In this document: positions 5,376 through 6,953 of the stretch, one piece after another
Position numbering within the stretch: the stretch's first letter is position 1
Layout: every line of letters begins with the position of its first letter
NCBI GenBank assembly: GCA_041655035.1
Contig: JBAZCN010000166.1
Location: 1-6,953 of the forward strand
DNA length: 6,953 nt
Origin: NAT127 sp041655035
GTDB taxonomy: Bacteria; Pseudomonadota; Gammaproteobacteria; Pseudomonadales; Porticoccaceae
Direction of reading: 5' to 3'
Notes under the pieces: generated by a model
Told to the model about the DNA's origin: nothing
What the model saw: only the letters and a program-made list of their open reading frames with translations
Databases searched by the model: none
Position numbers and translations under genes: made by a program

Positions 5376-6569
5376 TCAGGTCAGGTTGGAAATGGGCTCC
5401 ACGCCCCAGCGGGTGCGTGAAAACGTCTGCGCCGGCTCGTCCCAGGTCAGGTTGGCCTGCAGGGCGGCCATGGTGATATCGCGACCCATCCGGCCCAGCG
5501 GCACGGAGTCGAACATGGCGCTGGCGTCACCGGCGGTGAGCAGGCGCTGCGACGACTGCACCACCAGTCTCGCGCCATAGACCACGTTGCGCCGGGCCTC
5601 GGCGCGTTCGGCAAGGTCGGGAACATGCCCGCGCCGGCCCCAGTCGGCGAGCGTCGCGCAATTGTTGCGAATGAACAGCGCCGCCGCATCGATCTCGGCG
5701 GCCGACTCGGCAAAGCGCAACTGCGCGCCGGCGCCTTCGGCAGCCGACTTGCCGGTATGCAGATCCTTCCGCTGGGTCACGCGTTCCTCGAACAGGTCCA
5801 GCACGCCGCGGCCCATGCCGATGGCTGCAGCGAGCAGCAACTGGTTGACCACCAGATTGAATGGCACGCGGTAATAGGGGTTGTCCGGGTACAGGCTGGC
5901 GCCCGGGGTGGTGCCGGTCTGCAATTGCTGCAGCGGCACGAACCGGTGCGGTGGCACGAAGGCATCCTTGATCACGATCGACTTACTGCCGGTCCCGCGC
6001 AGGCCCGCGACATACCAGTCGTCCAGCACCTCGAAGTCCGCCTTGGGCACCAGGCAGATGCCGTGCAGGGTGATGAAGAGAATCCATTGCGCGTAGTCGC
6101 AGCCGCTGGAGAAACGCATCTGGCTGTCCCGTATCCGCCAGCCGCCGTTTTCGGGCTCTATGTTCAGCCGCGCCACCGCCGATGCCGTCGAACTGACCGT
6201 ATCCGGATCGGGGCCCCAGTACTCCTGCTGCGCCTGCTCGGAAAAATAGCCTGCGATGAACTGGTGCCCCGGCCACTGCCCGGCCATCCAGGCGGATGAG
6301 CCGCAGCCGCGACCGATCTGCTGGGCGACCTCGGTGACCACATCGATGCCATAGCCGAATCCCTGGTGGCGCAGCGGCTGGGCGATGCGCAGCAGGCCGG
6401 TGCGACGAAAATCCTCGAACGTCTCCGGTGGAATCCGGCGCAACTGCTCGCATCGCAGGCTGCGTTCGCGCAGCGCCGGAATCAGTGCTGCCGCGCGGGC
6501 GACCACCTCCTCGGGCGATGGAATCGGATCGAAAGAGGGCGGCGATACGGGTTTGTTGGTGATGCTCAT
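5376..6569 (-). CDS. Flavin-dependent monooxygenase, acyl-CoA dehydrogenase fold (HsaA/HpaH-C2-like)
   Basis: The protein has 397 residues from the ATG at 6569, which has AAGGA five bases upstream; a further in-frame ATG at 6629 lacks such support. It has the layout of class D flavin monooxygenases: an N-terminal helical domain (about 15-110, with FEDFRRTGLLRI and IGRGCGSSAWMAGQWPGHQ), a central beta domain (about 120-225, with LRGTGSKSIVIKDAFVPPHRF at 190-210), and a C-terminal helical domain (about 235-390, with LLLAAAIGMGRGVLDLFEE and RDITMAALQANLTWD). These enzymes use reduced FMN or FAD from a separate reductase to hydroxylate phenols (HsaA in steroid breakdown) or to oxidise heteroatoms (DszC type). 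The C-terminal position usually held by a catalytic histidine appears to be Q371 here, by my alignment from memory. The gene is convergent to the operon on the left. A role in the same degradation pathway is plausible but unproven, and no reductase gene is seen nearby. Confidence 0.9.
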   Translation of the reverse strand: MSITNKPVSPPSFDPIPSPEEVVARAAALIPALRERSLRCEQLRRIPPETFEDFRRTGLLRIAQPLRHQGFGYGIDVVTEVAQQIGRGCGSSAWMAGQWPGHQFIAGYFSEQAQQEYWGPDPDTVSSTASAVARLNIEPENGGWRIRDSQMRFSSGCDYAQWILFITLHGICLVPKADFEVLDDWYVAGLRGTGSKSIVIKDAFVPPHRFVPLQQLQTGTTPGASLYPDNPYYRVPFNLVVNQLLLAAAIGMGRGVLDLFEERVTQRKDLHTGKSAAEGAGAQLRFAESAAEIDAAALFIRNNCATLADWGRRGHVPDLAERAEARRNVVYGARLVVQSSQRLLTAGDASAMFDSVPLGRMGRDITMAALQANLTWDEPAQTFSRTRWGVEPISNLT

Positions 6570-6719
6570 AGAAATCCTTGTAAGAGTCGATGGTGGTTCT
6601 GAGAGAGCCGTTCCCCGCCCGTTTTGCACTTCATCGGGCCGGAATGGGTACGCCTGACCGCGAGTGTCTTCCCTTAGTGGGAAACGGCATACTCTTCCAT
6701 TTTTCCCGGCGATTCACAA
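6570..6719 (-). promoter_or_regulatory. Probable upstream regulatory region of the monooxygenase gene
   Basis: This gap between the monooxygenase start and the SnoaL remnant should hold the gene's promoter. I find no strong -35/-10 pair. A perfect inverted repeat TTCCC-N5-GGGAA lies at 6669-6683, about 100 bp upstream of the start, and is the only operator-like motif. The Shine-Dalgarno AAGGA lies five bases before the start. Confidence 0.35.
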
Positions 6720-6856
6720 CCCGGCGGTGTGTTTGCCGCCAGCGACCCGCTGGGCGGGAAGATGGCCACTGGCGCTTTACTGTGCCGCCGGAGATATGAG
6801 GACCTTCCCGGCAGGATCGCCAAACAGCACAGACTTCATGGAGGCGCTAACAGGCC
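6720..6856 (+). pseudogene. Remnant of the 3' end of a SnoaL-like gene, copy 2
   Basis: The DNA tracks the end of the intact SnoaL-like gene. GATGGCCACTGGCGCTTT (6761-6778) matches 3762-3779 at 16 of 18 positions, and 6781-6820 matches 3781-3820 at 33 of 40. Translated, RQRPAGREDGHWRF parallels RHRDLLVREDGRWRF. An extra base near 6779 then shifts the frame; the shifted frame reads EDLPGRIAKQHRLHGGANR, parallel to VDIPGGIA. A gap of several bases lies near 6730. With one frameshift and no 5' part, this is a dead gene fragment. It stops at the IS terminus, so the insertion may have removed or displaced adjacent DNA. Confidence 0.75.
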
Positions 6857-6953
6857 TGTAGTGGTCAAGTAATTCTGGACACCTGTTTAGGTCCATCAAG
6901 CAGTCAAGGCTTCCTGATCCACCGGGGACCGGTACTTGTTGTAGCTGTGCAAC
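6857..6953 (-). mobile_element. IS3-family insertion sequence, one end (continues past window)
   Basis: The sequence from TGTAGTGGTCAAGTAATTCT (starting 6857), with GGACACC following, looks like the terminal inverted repeat of an IS3-family element. It is followed at once, reading inward, by the end of a transposase gene on the minus strand. The exact outer base is uncertain by a few positions because the other end and the target duplication are not in the window. Confidence 0.7.
6896..6953 (-). CDS. IS3-family transposase (OrfB), C-terminal end only
   Basis: The minus-strand frame reads LHSYNKYRSPVDQEALTA followed by TGA (6898-6896). The H-S-Y-N-x-Y-x-S-P-V-x-x-E pattern is the typical last stretch of IS3-family DDE (rve) transposases. 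The catalytic core lies beyond the window, so activity cannot be judged. The stop is about 39 bp inside the proposed IS end, a normal distance. Confidence 0.75.
   Translation of the reverse strand, partial: LHSYNKYRSPVDQEALTA

Noticed and set aside
5032..5580. 182-codon + strand frame crossing the Rpn end, terminator and monooxygenase tail
   Set aside because: It is a patchwork; only the short GWVDFPGR segment has meaning, as a SnoaL-like remnant.
5625..6299. 224-codon open frame on the + strand
   Set aside because: Antisense to the flavin monooxygenase; no domain and no supported start.

Overview
The window is a high-GC proteobacterial segment, probably gammaproteobacterial. I infer this from codon use, dense Shine-Dalgarno-led operons, the gene families and the hairpin repeat type; no ribosomal or marker gene is present to confirm it. 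The left half is a catabolic operon. The right half is accessory DNA with a split gene, gene remnants, palindromic repeats and the end of an insertion sequence.

Left half (1-3830, all + strand): the 3' end of an MFS transporter gene, a Rieske non-heme iron oxygenase of the KshA-like type, an AMP-forming acyl-CoA ligase overlapping it by one base (stop/start TGATG), and a small SnoaL/NTF2-fold protein. Uptake, ring hydroxylation, CoA activation and a small lyase/isomerase/hydratase-like fold suggest breakdown of a hydrophobic polycyclic or alicyclic compound such as a steroid or terpenoid. The substrate is inferred, not shown.

Middle (3831-5087): an Rpn/PD-(D/E)XK_2 family nuclease ('recombination-promoting nuclease/putative transposase') is split in two by an 86-bp hairpin repeat. 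A second copy of the repeat lies just upstream of the gene. The inserted copy supplies the stop codon of the nuclease half and an ATG for the C-terminal half. The C-terminal half also has its own internal ATG with a Shine-Dalgarno sequence, which recalls the intragenic small Rpn (RpnS) proteins reported to inhibit full-length Rpn toxins.

Right half (5088-6953): two degraded copies of the 3' end of a SnoaL-like gene (about 5150-5222 and 6720-6856), in direct orientation, bracket a minus-strand gene. That gene encodes a flavin-dependent monooxygenase of the acyl-CoA-dehydrogenase fold (HsaA/HpaH-C2-like), plausibly another enzyme of the same catabolism. A perfect 10-bp-stem terminator lies between the first remnant and the convergent monooxygenase gene. 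The window ends in one terminus of an IS3-family element with the last 18 codons of its transposase on the minus strand.

Overall this looks like a catabolic island edited by tandem duplication, decay and mobile or repeat DNA. The most unusual parts are the repeat-split Rpn gene and the paired SnoaL remnants.
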